This document shows, in pieces, positions 1 to 8,102 of a DNA stretch of 64,000 nucleotides (position 1 is its first letter; the number at the start of each line of letters is the position of its first letter). This stretch comes from Ancylobacter amanitiformis (lineage in GTDB: Bacteria > Pseudomonadota > Alphaproteobacteria > Rhizobiales > Xanthobacteraceae). The notes under the pieces were generated by a model. The model ran no database searches. It saw nothing but the letters and a program-made list of their open reading frames with translations, and was not told the origin of the DNA. Made by a program: the position numbers and the translations under genes. Location of the stretch: assembly GCF_030814815.1 (NCBI RefSeq), contig NZ_JAUSVR010000013.1, positions 1 to 64,000 on the forward strand. The letters are read 5' to 3'.

Positions 1-80
1 GCTATGATCGTTGCGCCCACACCTTCTTCTCAGCCATCTGCATCGCCGCTACCGTCATCTTCTGGCTCGGTAATCAATGA
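1..80 (+). pseudogene. IS5-family transposase, C-terminal end (partial at window edge)
   Basis: Reading from base 3, the last 25 codons give YDRCAHTFFSAICIAATVIF followed by WLGNQ and a TGA at 78-80. This tail is characteristic of IS5-family DDE transposases common in rhizobia. The rest of the gene lies outside the window, so intactness of the element cannot be judged. The bases just after the stop (about 81-90) are probably the right terminal repeat of the element (inference), after which the sequence becomes a broken recombinase gene on the other strand. Confidence 0.75.
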
Positions 81-204
81 GTCCTGAGCCTAGATGACCG
101 CGGCCCTCGCCAGCATGCTCATGGCGGAGGCGAAGCTGATCTTCGATCGAGGCTTCCCGCTGATGATCTGAGGAATAGCGGGCATAGGGCGCGACGCGGG
201 TCAT
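55..204 (-). pseudogene. Serine recombinase, N-terminal stub interrupted by an IS element
   Basis: From an ATG at 204 the minus strand encodes MTRVAPYARYSSDHQREASI then EDQLRLRHEHA, the start of the resolvase/invertase domain, with the catalytic serine in the YARYSSD motif (usual form ALYARYSSD). Similarity fades after about 37 codons, close to the inferred end of the IS5 element, and the frame then stops. A normal large serine recombinase is several hundred residues, so this is a dead remnant. The simplest reading is that the IS inserted into the recombinase gene; the rest would lie beyond the left edge or be lost. Confidence 0.7.
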
Positions 205-229
205 CGACCTTCCTGTCGTGTCTCCATGG

Positions 230-655
230 TCAGCGGCGGACGGCACCACTTTTCTTCGCTCGTGCCAGTTCGATGAAGCTGGTCTTGATCTTCGCGAACA
301 GCCCTGGCGGGATGAATCCGTAGCTGAACTCGCCCGGCTTGCCAGGAACCGGCGACAGCCCGCCATTCGGCCATTCGTCAATATTGTGCTCCGATACGAT
401 CACCCAACTCGGCTCGCTGTCGAGGCCGATAGCCTCTTTCACCGTCGCCGGAATCTCGATCCGCACCGTATCTCCGGACGGCGGCGTATGGGTGATCGGC
501 AGCAGCACGACATAGCGAGGACGCACAAGGGAATCGGTCGCGGCAATGAGGCAGGTCGGGCGATCCTTGCCTTGATCGCGGCCGGCAGCGGCCTCGTGCG
601 TCCAGAGATGATCATAGCGGAGGATGAGGCCGGGTTTTGGCTCGGGAAACGCCAC
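230..655 (-). CDS. PemK/MazF-like type II toxin
   Basis: A 141-residue protein with features of PemK-type growth inhibitors: an early GLILRYDHLW segment, a central RPTCLIAATD strand, and VVLLPITHTPP, where PemK proteins carry the core beta-barrel strand. The PemK/MazF family cleaves RNA at short sequences; that activity is family knowledge. The gene follows the antitoxin gene by 10 bases on the same strand, the usual antitoxin-toxin order. It sits next to a mobile-element scar, typical for such cassettes. The assignment as toxin rests mainly on motif resemblance and pairing with the Phd-like gene. Confidence 0.75.
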   Translation of the reverse strand: MAFPEPKPGLILRYDHLWTHEAAAGRDQGKDRPTCLIAATDSLVRPRYVVLLPITHTPPSGDTVRIEIPATVKEAIGLDSEPSWVIVSEHNIDEWPNGGLSPVPGKPGEFSYGFIPPGLFAKIKTSFIELARAKKSGAVRR

Positions 656-665
656 GCCGAGCGCC

Positions 666-929
666 TTACTTCAACAGGTCGTTCAGCTGCGCGTGCTCGG
701 CGTCCATCTCCGCGCGCTCCACCGCGTCGATCACCACATCGATGGCATCGGCCGTGCGGTGGCTCCGCTGCGCGGCGGCCCGAAGCCAGTCATAATGGTC
801 AGCCGACATCAGCACGAACTCGCGGCGTCCGTGCCGCGTGATCTCCACCGGCTCGCGCTGGGCCTGATGCTGGAACTCGCCGAACTTGCGCTGGAATTCG
901 AGGGCGCCGACTCTCGCCATGGCGGGCAT
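666..929 (-). CDS. Phd/YefM-family antitoxin
   Basis: An 87-residue protein with the Phd/YefM pattern: an N-terminal EFQRKFGEFQHQA helix, EPVEITRHGRREFVLMSADH (the strand-turn-strand typical of Phd folds) and a C-terminal helical tail that would wrap the toxin. Antitoxins of this family bind their own promoter and neutralise a co-encoded toxin. An alternative start at 920 (MARVGALEF) is equally plausible. A perfect palindrome 22 bases upstream is a good autoregulatory operator. Together with the PemK-like gene it forms a two-gene operon. Confidence 0.8.
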   Translation of the reverse strand: MPAMARVGALEFQRKFGEFQHQAQREPVEITRHGRREFVLMSADHYDWLRAAAQRSHRTADAIDVVIDAVERAEMDAEHAQLNDLLK

Positions 930-950
930 CCTTTCAGATCGAATGCCAGA

Positions 951-964
951 ATTATACGTATAAT
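951..964. promoter_or_regulatory. 14-bp palindrome, likely antitoxin operator/promoter
   Basis: ATTATACGTATAAT is a perfect palindrome in an otherwise GC-rich stretch, 22 bases upstream of the antitoxin start. It overlaps TATAAT-like hexamers on both strands. Phd/YefM antitoxins bind such palindromes to autorepress. The position supports this role; binding is inferred. Confidence 0.6.
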
Positions 965-1500
965 TTGTCTATCAGCAAAGCTGGAATCACACCTCCTCAC
1001 CCGTCGACCGTTTCCTCCGCCCCATTGCATCCGAGAAACCCGAACCGGAAAGGCCCGGGAACGACCGAAGACCGATCCGAGCGCACGGGAAAGCCCCTGA
1101 CGACGGCCGTGCGGCGCATAGGACGCCATCACGTACAAACAGGATGCCTTGACTGAGAGGTTACAGGCGCCTCAGCGAAAGCAAGGGCGCCGAATGCGCG
1201 GTTCCTGTCCCGAATGAGCGGCTTGTCAATCTGTCCCTCACGGTGCGTCTGCCTGCACTGCTACGAACGGATTGCGCATGCGGGAACAGACGCCACTTCT
1301 CTGCGCGACCTGTCGGCGAAGCTTGACGCGCTGATTGTTATCGGAGCTGATGGCGCCGAGGGGCGACAATTCCCGTGGCCGCACGGCGGCGCATCCGCAG
1401 GGATGTTGCACCATTGCTGCCGTTGTAGCGGCACGATGCAACCGGCTTCATTGCTTGACGCAGCGCTCGCGATGCCTGCGCAGCAAGCGCGAGCGCGTGG
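965..1500. other. Non-coding or decayed stretch, no recognisable gene
   Basis: Between the toxin-antitoxin operator and the response-regulator stop codon I see no reading frame with recognisable protein features and no clear RNA gene. Short open frames exist on both strands but have the composition of chance frames in GC-rich DNA. It lies beside a mobile-element scar and may be degraded insertion DNA. Confidence 0.4.
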
Positions 1501-2187
1501 CTAAGACGCCAGCTTCTTGGTGTCGGCGGGAAGCATCTCCCAAAGCCGTATCAACTCGCCCACCGAACGGCTGCGCAATTTGCGCATCATATTGCCCCTA
1601 TGCAGTTTCACCGTAATGAGGCTGATACCGAGATCGAACGCGATCTGCTTGTTCAGGCGGCCCGCGACCACGTGGTGAAACACCTGACGCTCCCGCTGGG
1701 TCAATTGGGCGAGCAGCGATTGGCTCAGGCGAACCTCGTCCCGACGATCGCGATGGCTCCGGTCGAGGGTAATGGCCTGACCGACCGCGTCGAGCAGCGC
1801 CTGATCACGAAACGGCTTGGTGAAAAAATCGACCGCCCCTGCCTTCATTGCCTGCACGGTCATGGGTATGTCGGCGAAGGCCGTGAGAAAGACGATCGGC
1901 TTCGAAATGCCGTCGTTCAGCAGTTGCCGTTGAAAGTCCAGCCCGCTAAGCCCCGGCATTCGGACATCGAGAAGCAGACACCCCGGCCGGTCGGGCATGC
2001 CCCGGCTCAACAGTTCAAGGGTCGACCCGAAGGCCATCGACTCCAGATCGACAGACTGCAGAAGCTCCGTGAGCGCATCGCGCATGTGGCCGTCGTCGTC
2101 CACCACAAGGACAAGCGGGCGGTCGGGCGCCGACGCCACTCCACGGGCACGCGAAAGCGGAGGATGAAGCTGATTCATGTCGGTCAT
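1501..2187 (-). CDS. FixJ/NarL-type response regulator (receiver + LuxR HTH)
   Basis: With the ATG at 2187 the product is 228 residues. An N-terminal receiver domain holds the acidic cluster (VVDDDGH), the phosphoacceptor Asp near residue 74 in LLLDVRMPG, and the conserved Lys in FFTKPF. The C-terminal LuxR-type HTH reads LTQRERQVFHHVVAGRLNKQ followed by a recognition helix. It is most like FixJ/TodT/NodW regulators that act with PAS histidine kinases. An ATG at 2178 is an alternative start. It is divergent from the MocR gene; the histidine kinase downstream at 4587 is a candidate partner (inference). Confidence 0.85.
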   Translation of the reverse strand: MTDMNQLHPPLSRARGVASAPDRPLVLVVDDDGHMRDALTELLQSVDLESMAFGSTLELLSRGMPDRPGCLLLDVRMPGLSGLDFQRQLLNDGISKPIVFLTAFADIPMTVQAMKAGAVDFFTKPFRDQALLDAVGQAITLDRSHRDRRDEVRLSQSLLAQLTQRERQVFHHVVAGRLNKQIAFDLGISLITVKLHRGNMMRKLRSRSVGELIRLWEMLPADTKKLAS

Positions 2188-2285
2188 CCCGCCAAGATGC
2201 GATCGGTTTCCAGTTGCGGTCGCCCCAAAATGTGGAAATCTTCGGCGACGACACTGCGCTTCCGTCGCCTGACAGGATGGCGAAC

Positions 2286-2300
2286 TTCCCGTCACGGGAA
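2286..2300. promoter_or_regulatory. Inverted repeat in the divergent regulator/MocR promoter region
   Basis: TTCCCGT-C-ACGGGAA is a perfect 7+1+7 inverted repeat in the 150-base gap between the response-regulator start (2187) and the MocR start (2338). It is well placed to bind MocR or another dimeric regulator. Function is inferred from symmetry and position only. Confidence 0.4.
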
Positions 2301-2337
2301 AGCACCGAGAACGATCCCAATCACTGTACCAGGGCCC

Positions 2338-3744
2338 ATGACCGACCCGCTTTCAATTGCTCTGGATCGTTCCGCGAGGACATCGCTTGCCGAGCAGATC
2401 CGCAGCGCCGTTGCGACCGCTATCGAGAACGGCGTGCTCGCTCCCGGCGCGCGCCTGCCCTCGTGGATTGACCTCGCCACCCAGCTGGGCGTCGCCCGGG
2501 GCACGGTTCGCGCCGCCTACGAAAAGCTGCTCGACGCGCAACTAGTCGTGGCTTCAACGGCGAACGGAACCCGCGTCGCCGAGCGGCCGCCGGACGCGTC
2601 GACAAGGACGGAATCGCCGGCCTCGCGCCCATTCATGATGATGTACCGGGAGCTGGCGGCCGGAAACATGATCTTCAAGATGGGCGTTCCCGCTCACGAG
2701 TGTTTTCCGGCCAAGCTGTTCTCGCGCATCCGCGCGCGATCGATCCGCGCCGAAGCGGGCCTGACGGCCAGCCATCCCGACCGGCAGGGCGAGCCTGGGC
2801 TGAGACGCGAGATCGCCGCCCATCTTGCGCTTGCGCGCGGCCTCAAATGCTCACCATCCCAGGTGTTCATTACCGCGGGCTTTGCTGCCGGACTCGGCCT
2901 CACCCTGCTGGCGCTGGGCCTTGAGGGACGCAAGGCATGGATGGAGGATCCCGGCTTTCCGCTGACACGCCGCGCCCTGGAGATCGGCCGGCTCTCGCTG
3001 GTTCCCGTTCCAGTCGATGATGAGGGGATCGACGTCGATTACGGCATCGCACAGGCGCCCGACGCGGCCCTCGCTCTGCTCACGCCCGGGCAGCAGGCGC
3101 CGCTGGGCACGACGTTGTCGCTGTCGCGGCGGTTGAAGCTGCTGGAGTGGACCGAAAGCAGCGGCGCCTTTATCATCGAGGATGACTATCTGAGCGAACT
3201 TCAGCTCAAGAACCGCGCCGCTCCGGCCCTCGCCTCGCTCGACCGCGCGGGCCGGGTCATCCATATGGGCTCGTTCAGCAAGACCCTGACGCCCAATCTG
3301 CGCCTCGGCTTCATCGTCGTGCCGCCGGAACTGATTGCCCGGTTCGCGGACTGCGCAACCTGCCTGGCGCCGGCGCCCGGCACAGCCGTCCAGCTTGCCA
3401 TGACGGAATTCATGCGTGAGGGCCACTACATGCGGCACCTGCGGCGCACGAAGCGCGTCTACAGCGCGCGCGGCGCGGCACTGCTCGACGCCTTCGCCCG
3501 ACGCGGCCGACCGATCGAGATAGGAGGTCTTGCCGCCCTGCTGCCCCTGCCGATCGACGTCGACGATATCAGGATCGCGCGCGAAGCCCTCAAATTCGGC
3601 CTGGCGCCGGTTCCTCTTTCTCCCTGGAGGATGCTGCCCTCGACGACGACCTCCGGGCTCCTTCTCGGCATCGCGACCACACCGACCGAGCATCTGGATG
3701 CCGCCTGCGACCGCATGATCGAGATCATCGAACGGCTCTCCTGA
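2338..3744 (+). CDS. MocR-type GntR regulator with aminotransferase-like domain
   Basis: 468 residues from the ATG at 2338. Residues about 5-75 are a GntR winged helix (SLAEQIRSAVATAIENGVL, then LGVARGTVRAAYEKL). The rest is a fold-type I aminotransferase domain with the PLP lysine near residue 315 in MGSFSKTL and a cofactor-contacting Asp in IIEDDYLSE. MocR proteins such as PdxR and GabR bind PLP and use this domain as a sensor. The target genes are not evident: the next gene is a pseudogene. The frame stays open far upstream, but the GntR domain fixes the start near 2338. Confidence 0.88.
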   Translation: MTDPLSIALDRSARTSLAEQIRSAVATAIENGVLAPGARLPSWIDLATQLGVARGTVRAAYEKLLDAQLVVASTANGTRVAERPPDASTRTESPASRPFMMMYRELAAGNMIFKMGVPAHECFPAKLFSRIRARSIRAEAGLTASHPDRQGEPGLRREIAAHLALARGLKCSPSQVFITAGFAAGLGLTLLALGLEGRKAWMEDPGFPLTRRALEIGRLSLVPVPVDDEGIDVDYGIAQAPDAALALLTPGQQAPLGTTLSLSRRLKLLEWTESSGAFIIEDDYLSELQLKNRAAPALASLDRAGRVIHMGSFSKTLTPNLRLGFIVVPPELIARFADCATCLAPAPGTAVQLAMTEFMREGHYMRHLRRTKRVYSARGAALLDAFARRGRPIEIGGLAALLPLPIDVDDIRIAREALKFGLAPVPLSPWRMLPSTTTSGLLLGIATTPTEHLDAACDRMIEIIERLS

Positions 3745-3765
3745 GCAAGCAGGGTCGCCTGCACC

Positions 3766-4080
3766 CGGCTTCTCGTCGTCGCCGATGACAATCGGAAAAT
3801 GCGAATGGCACTCGACGAGCTCATGCTCTCGGTGGGGATTCAATGCGAAGGCCACGCCTCCACGCCGAGGCGATGTCAAATGGGCTTCCCGATCGTCCCG
3901 GTTGCCTCATTCTTGACTGCGCATGCCGGGGCTCAGCGGACTCGATCTGCAGAATCAGCTCGCGGCAAGGGTGTTACCAAGCCGCTCGTGCTCCTCGCTG
4001 CCGATGCCGATGTGCCGATGACCGTCCGAGCCATGAAGACGGGCGCGGTGCACTTCTTCACGAAGCCCTTGAGGCCCTAG
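3766..4080 (+). pseudogene. Decayed response-regulator receiver domain
   Basis: Fragments of a receiver domain appear in all three plus-strand frames in the right order: LLVVADDNRKMRMALDELM from 3769, GLPDRPGCLILD near 3880, MPGLSGLDLQNQLAARV near 3923, and KPLVLLAADADVPMTVRAM to FFTKPLRP ending at a stop at 4080. They match the receiver of the regulator at 1501-2187 piece by piece (GMPDRPGCLLLD, MPGLSGLDFQRQL, DIPMTVQAMKAG). At least two indels have destroyed the frame and no output domain follows. It looks like a relic of a duplicated regulator gene. Confidence 0.8.
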
Positions 4081-4161
4081 ACCATGGTATGGTTACGTGC
4101 GGGTGCTTTTCGCGCGACTGGTGGTGATGTGCCTGTGTCACCCGTTGCGGGAGCGGAGACC

Positions 4162-4590
4162 GTGTCCGATGTCCCCCTTCTCGCCGTGATCGAGGACGAT
4201 GACGCCGTTCGCGAAGCGATGAGCGAGCTTCTTGGCGTTCTGGGCTATTGCACCCGCCTCTACTCATCCGCCGAACAATTCCTCATGGCACGCGATCGGC
4301 AGGCCTTTGCCTGCATCATCACCGACCTGAGGCTGCCCGGGCTCGACGGGCTGCAGCTCCATTCCGAAATGCTGGCCCGTGGCGACGCTGTCCCGTTCAT
4401 TCTCGTCACCTCCTACATCACCCGCCCGGTGGCCGCGCGGGCCCTCCAGGCCGGCGTGCGCGCCATCCTGCTGAAACCGATTTCCGCCGCAGCGATCATC
4501 CGCGAGCTCACCGCGATCCTCGGCGACGGCAATGAAGCGGGCGTGCAATGCGACGCCACGGGCGCGCGGGGCGGAGAGATCCCGCCATGA
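4162..4590 (+). CDS. Stand-alone receiver-domain response regulator
   Basis: About 142 residues forming one CheY-like receiver and nothing else: acidic pair in VIEDDDAV, phosphoacceptor Asp near residue 55 in IITDLRLPG, switch residue in LVTSY, and Lys near 105 in ILLKPIS. No output domain is present, so it probably acts by protein contact or as a phosphate sink for the kinase that follows. The kinase ATG overlaps this stop codon (ATGA), suggesting translational coupling. The GTG at 4162 has a GGAG just upstream; in-frame starts at 4084 (ATG) and 4129 (GTG) remain possible. Confidence 0.8.
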   Translation: MSDVPLLAVIEDDDAVREAMSELLGVLGYCTRLYSSAEQFLMARDRQAFACIITDLRLPGLDGLQLHSEMLARGDAVPFILVTSYITRPVAARALQAGVRAILLKPISAAAIIRELTAILGDGNEAGVQCDATGARGGEIPP

Positions 4591-6218
4591 GCCAGCCGAA
4601 TGTCCCCGGCGTGGGAGAACTGGCGGATTTCGCCTCCGAGAGCCTTGTCGCCTGCGACCTTGATGGCCGGGTGACCTACTGGAACCCGGCCTCGCAGGGC
4701 CTCTACGGCTGGTCGGCGGCGCAGATGCTTGGCCGCAGGCTCGCGGAACTGGCCGGTGATGCCCGTCGTCATGGGGAAGACTGGGCCGCGCTGCTGGAGA
4801 CGGGAAGCTGGGAAGGCGCCCTCACCCGCGTCACCGCCTCAGGCGCTCAGGTCGACATATGGGCGCGCCGCGTTCTGCGCCGCGATAGCCGCGGGCAGTT
4901 GCGTGACATCGTGGAGATCGGCAGCAGCGCCGCGCCGGTTCGCACCGGCCCGCCCGAAGGGCTGGCCCGCGAACACGGCAACGGACAGCTCATCCGGCAC
5001 ATGCCGGCCGCGCTCTGGCAGGTCGATTCGCGAAACGCGGGCGCCGCCTTCCAGGCTCTGCGCGCGCAGGGCGTGAGCGATATCTCCGCCTATCTCGACG
5101 CCCATCCCGAGCTGATCGAGCACGCCAAGGATGTCGTGCTGGTAAATGACGCCAACCTCGCGGCGGCCGCGCTGTTCCGGTGTGCCGCGCGCGAGGACCT
5201 CATCAGGCCGGTCCGCTATCTCTTCGCCGGCACCCCGGACATGGCGAAGCGGGTGATGATCAGCCATTTCAACGGTGATCGCAGCTACCGGGAACAGGCA
5301 CAGATCATCACCTTCGACGGCCGGGTACGCGACGTGATCTTTTCCGTCACCTATCCCACCCTGTCGGAGATTCAGGACAATACCTTCATCCTCATCGAGG
5401 ATATTACCGAGCGTCGGCGAACCGAAGTCCAACTGCGCCGCATGCAGGCCGATTACAGTCACGCCGCGCGCATCTCGACGCTGGGCGAACTGGCCACGTC
5501 GATCGCGCATGAAATCAAGCAGCCGCTCGCCGCCATCATCACCAATGCCGAGACCGGACTGCGCTGGCTGGCCAAGGAGCCGCCGAACCTTGAGAAGCTG
5601 GCGCAGCTCACCACCCGCGTCGCGGAGAATGCCCGCCATGCGAACGAGATCCTGCAGCGTATCCGCAACATGGCCACCAAGCACGAGCCTTCGCGGGCCC
5701 GGCTGCGCCTGGAGGACGTGATCCTTGAGGCGACGCTGTTCGTGCGGCACGACATCGAAACACGCTCGATCGACCTCGCGCTGGATATCGCCCCGGACCT
5801 GCCGCCGATCTGCGGCGATCGCATCGAACTGCAGCAGGTCTTCGTGAACCTGCTGGTGAACGCCATCCAGGCGGTCGCCCCGCTCCCGCTCGACAGGCGC
5901 CGCGTGGCCGTGCATGCCGCGCTCGATAGCCGCGACGTCGTGTCGGTGCGGGTGAGCGACACCGGGCCGGGCATCCCGGCGGAGAACCTGCGGCGCCTGT
6001 TCGAGGGCTTCTTCACCACCAAGGAGGGCGGCTTGGGCATGGGGCTGGCGATCTGCCACACGCTCATCGAGGCGCATGCCGGCACCATCTCCGGCGCCAA
6101 TCGCGACGGGCCCGGCGCCGTGTTCGAGGTGCGCCTGCCGGTGTCATGCGGCGAGGAAGAAGACCGGGAGCACATCGCACCGACATCCGTTGATGCCAGC
6201 CGGCAAGCCAATGGCTGA
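4587..6218 (+). CDS. PAS-domain sensor histidine kinase
   Basis: 543 residues. Residues about 15-110 form a PAS domain (SLVACDLDGRVTYWNPAS). A second sensory segment follows at about 140-285 (RHMPAALWQVDSRNAGAAF). The kinase core has a HisKA with the phospho-His near 308 (IAHEIKQPLAA), an N box (VNLLVNAIQAV, about 425), a G1 box (DTGPGIP, about 458) and a G2 box (GLGMGLAI). The HisKA type matches kinases such as FixL/NodV-like sensors paired with FixJ-type regulators. There are no transmembrane segments, so it is likely cytosolic. Start chosen at the ATGA overlap with the receiver gene. Confidence 0.88.
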   Translation: MSQPNVPGVGELADFASESLVACDLDGRVTYWNPASQGLYGWSAAQMLGRRLAELAGDARRHGEDWAALLETGSWEGALTRVTASGAQVDIWARRVLRRDSRGQLRDIVEIGSSAAPVRTGPPEGLAREHGNGQLIRHMPAALWQVDSRNAGAAFQALRAQGVSDISAYLDAHPELIEHAKDVVLVNDANLAAAALFRCAAREDLIRPVRYLFAGTPDMAKRVMISHFNGDRSYREQAQIITFDGRVRDVIFSVTYPTLSEIQDNTFILIEDITERRRTEVQLRRMQADYSHAARISTLGELATSIAHEIKQPLAAIITNAETGLRWLAKEPPNLEKLAQLTTRVAENARHANEILQRIRNMATKHEPSRARLRLEDVILEATLFVRHDIETRSIDLALDIAPDLPPICGDRIELQQVFVNLLVNAIQAVAPLPLDRRRVAVHAALDSRDVVSVRVSDTGPGIPAENLRRLFEGFFTTKEGGLGMGLAICHTLIEAHAGTISGANRDGPGAVFEVRLPVSCGEEEDREHIAPTSVDASRQANG

Positions 6219-7059
6219 AGTCGATTGGAATGACATGCTGCGCCAGTTCGTCGATCGATCGGCAGCGGATCCGTCAGGCGACAGACAGCAAACGCACATG
6301 ATGGCCCGCGCGCCTCTTATCGAGCAGATGCCCATCGCGCTCTGGCAGGTCGATGCCCGCCCGCCCGGCGCGATCTTCGCGCGATTGCGCGAGATGGGCA
6401 TCAGCGACCTCGCCGCCTATCTGCAGGATCGGCCGGAACTCATCGATCTTGCCGCGTCCACCGTCAGGGTTCTGCATGCCAATTGGGCCGCGATGGAGCT
6501 GACCAGGGCTCCGGATCGGGCATGGCTGATGGAATCGGTGAAGCCGATCTTTGCCGAGAGCCGGGATGCCGCCGGACGCCTGATGTGCGCCCGGTATGCC
6601 GGCGCGCTCAGCCATCTCGACCAGTTCACCTTGCGCCGCTTCGATGGGACATGCGTCGAGGTCCTGCTCCTTGTCACCTATCCGGCTCCCCCGGAGCTCC
6701 TCGACAACACCTTTCTGATTGCGCTGGATGTCACCGAGCAGCGGCGCGCCGGCTCCGGGCTTTCAGGGGAACAGGACGACCGGAAAGAACTGGCCAGCTT
6801 GCTCGTGCATGAAATCCGGCAACCACTCGGGGCGATTTCCGCCTACGGACAGGCCCTGATCCGCTGGCTCGACCGGCCGGACTTCGATCGCGAACGCGCC
6901 CAGAGCATCCTGCGTCGCATCGTCGAGAGCACGGAGATCGCGAACGAGGTGGTGGCAAAGGTCCAGTTGATCGCCTCTCAGCCGCCCGAAGCAAAGGGAA
7001 TCATCGAAGCCGGCGCGGCGATCCGCGCAGCCTTGAAGCGTCTTTCGACTGATTTATGA
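6211..7059 (+). CDS. Kinase-like sensor with HisKA but no ATPase domain
   Basis: About 282 residues. The N-terminal half repeats the second sensor segment of the preceding kinase (IEQMPIALWQVDARPPGAIF against HMPAALWQVDSRNAGAAF; LLVTYPAPPELLDNTFLIAL against SVTYPTLSEIQDNTFILI). A HisKA follows with a phospho-His near residue 200 (LLVHEIRQPLGA). The protein stops right after the dimerisation helices, so N, G1 and G2 boxes are absent. It overlaps the upstream gene by 8 bases. It may be phosphorylated in trans by the full kinase or be a truncated paralogue. A start at 6193 is also possible. Confidence 0.75.
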   Translation: MAEVDWNDMLRQFVDRSAADPSGDRQQTHMMARAPLIEQMPIALWQVDARPPGAIFARLREMGISDLAAYLQDRPELIDLAASTVRVLHANWAAMELTRAPDRAWLMESVKPIFAESRDAAGRLMCARYAGALSHLDQFTLRRFDGTCVEVLLLVTYPAPPELLDNTFLIALDVTEQRRAGSGLSGEQDDRKELASLLVHEIRQPLGAISAYGQALIRWLDRPDFDRERAQSILRRIVESTEIANEVVAKVQLIASQPPEAKGIIEAGAAIRAALKRLSTDL

Positions 7060-7264
7060 TGGCTCGTGCAAAACACCAACGTCAATGCGGACCGACGGAG
7101 CACGATTGATCAGATAAGCCGATCGGCAGTGAGGTATATATGAACCTACACCCGCGTATGGTTGCTCGCGATCGCCTACCGCCATTTTATGGTCAGGAGA
7201 GGTAATCGGCATAGAACGTTCCGAAAACCTCCGGTTTTATTTTTCAATGAACGGAGACGGTACG

Positions 7265-8092
7265 ATGTGCCCTTCATCATTTGTTTCGGGTCGACGCCGA
7301 TTTCTTTCATCGATGGCCGGTGCTGCAGCCGGTGTCGCAGCGACGGCCATAGCGGCCCGGGGGGCGGTCGCTCAGCCGGCCAATTACGCCGACCCCGCCA
7401 GATACGCCGATCCGGCCACTCCGGCCCTGCCCGCCTCTTCCATGGTGCTGGACTCCAGGCGAGCCGCCCTCGTCGTCATCGATCCGCAGATCGACTTCAT
7501 GAGTCCCACCGGCAAGGCGTGGCCGGCCGTCGGTGAGAGCGTGACCGAGAACAATGTCGTGCCGAACCTTCACAGGCTGTTCCAGGCAGCCAAGGCCGCC
7601 GGCATCGTCGTCGCGATATCACCGCACTATTACTACGAATGGGACCACAACTGGAAGGTCCAGGGCCCTCTGGAACTCTTCCAGCACGATATCGGCATTT
7701 TCGATCGCAAGGGACCTTACGATCTCAGCGATTTCCGCAATTCCGGGGCGGACTTTCTGCCGGAATTCAAGCCGTACATCGAGGACGGCAAGACCATCAT
7801 CGCCTCGCCGCACAAGCTCTATGGTCCGCAGGCGAATGATCTGCCGCTGCAGCTGCGAAAGCAGCGTGTCGATCAGATCGTTCTCGCCGGCATGCTGGCG
7901 AATATGTGCGTCGAATCGCACCTGCGCGAATTTCTCGAACAGGGCTTCGAAGTTGCCGTCGTCCGCGATGCCGTCGCCGCCCCCAAGATCCCCGAAGGGG
8001 ATGGCTATCTCGCCGCCCTGATCAATTTCCGCTACATGGCCAATGGTCTCTGGACGACGGACGACACCGTCAAGCGTCTCAAGGCCGGTTGA
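7265..8092 (+). CDS. Isochorismatase-family cysteine hydrolase with Tat signal
   Basis: 275 residues from the ATG at 7265, preceded by GGAG at a good distance (a further ATG at 7247 lacks one). The N terminus carries a twin-arginine motif (RRRFLSS) and an alanine-rich hydrophobic stretch ending in AVAQ, so export is predicted. The mature part has the isochorismatase fold: an Asp in VVIDPQIDFM and the catalytic Cys near 215 in GMLANMCVESHLREF. Family members hydrolyse isochorismate, nicotinamide or carbamoyl-type amides; the substrate here is unknown. It is followed after 10 bases by another Tat-exported hydrolase, probably co-transcribed. Confidence 0.82.
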   Translation: MCPSSFVSGRRRFLSSMAGAAAGVAATAIAARGAVAQPANYADPARYADPATPALPASSMVLDSRRAALVVIDPQIDFMSPTGKAWPAVGESVTENNVVPNLHRLFQAAKAAGIVVAISPHYYYEWDHNWKVQGPLELFQHDIGIFDRKGPYDLSDFRNSGADFLPEFKPYIEDGKTIIASPHKLYGPQANDLPLQLRKQRVDQIVLAGMLANMCVESHLREFLEQGFEVAVVRDAVAAPKIPEGDGYLAALINFRYMANGLWTTDDTVKRLKAG

Positions 8093-8102
8093 GGCGCCCT
8101 CC

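Noticed and set aside
1600..2337. Long plus-strand frame upstream of and continuous with the MocR gene
   Set aside because: It runs antisense through the response regulator and has no protein-family features; the GntR domain begins at about 2338.
2851..3879. Minus-strand frame antisense to MocR
   Set aside because: Composition is typical of a shadow frame in GC-rich coding DNA; the plus strand has complete aminotransferase-type motifs.
4839..6077. 412-codon minus-strand frame
   Set aside because: Antisense to the histidine kinase, whose H, N and G boxes prove the coding strand.
7216..7246. AAAACC-TCC-GGTTTT hairpin followed by T-run before the isochorismatase-like gene
   Set aside because: Stem is only six base pairs and the element sits immediately before a start codon; could be a weak terminator for the preceding kinase-like gene but evidence is thin.
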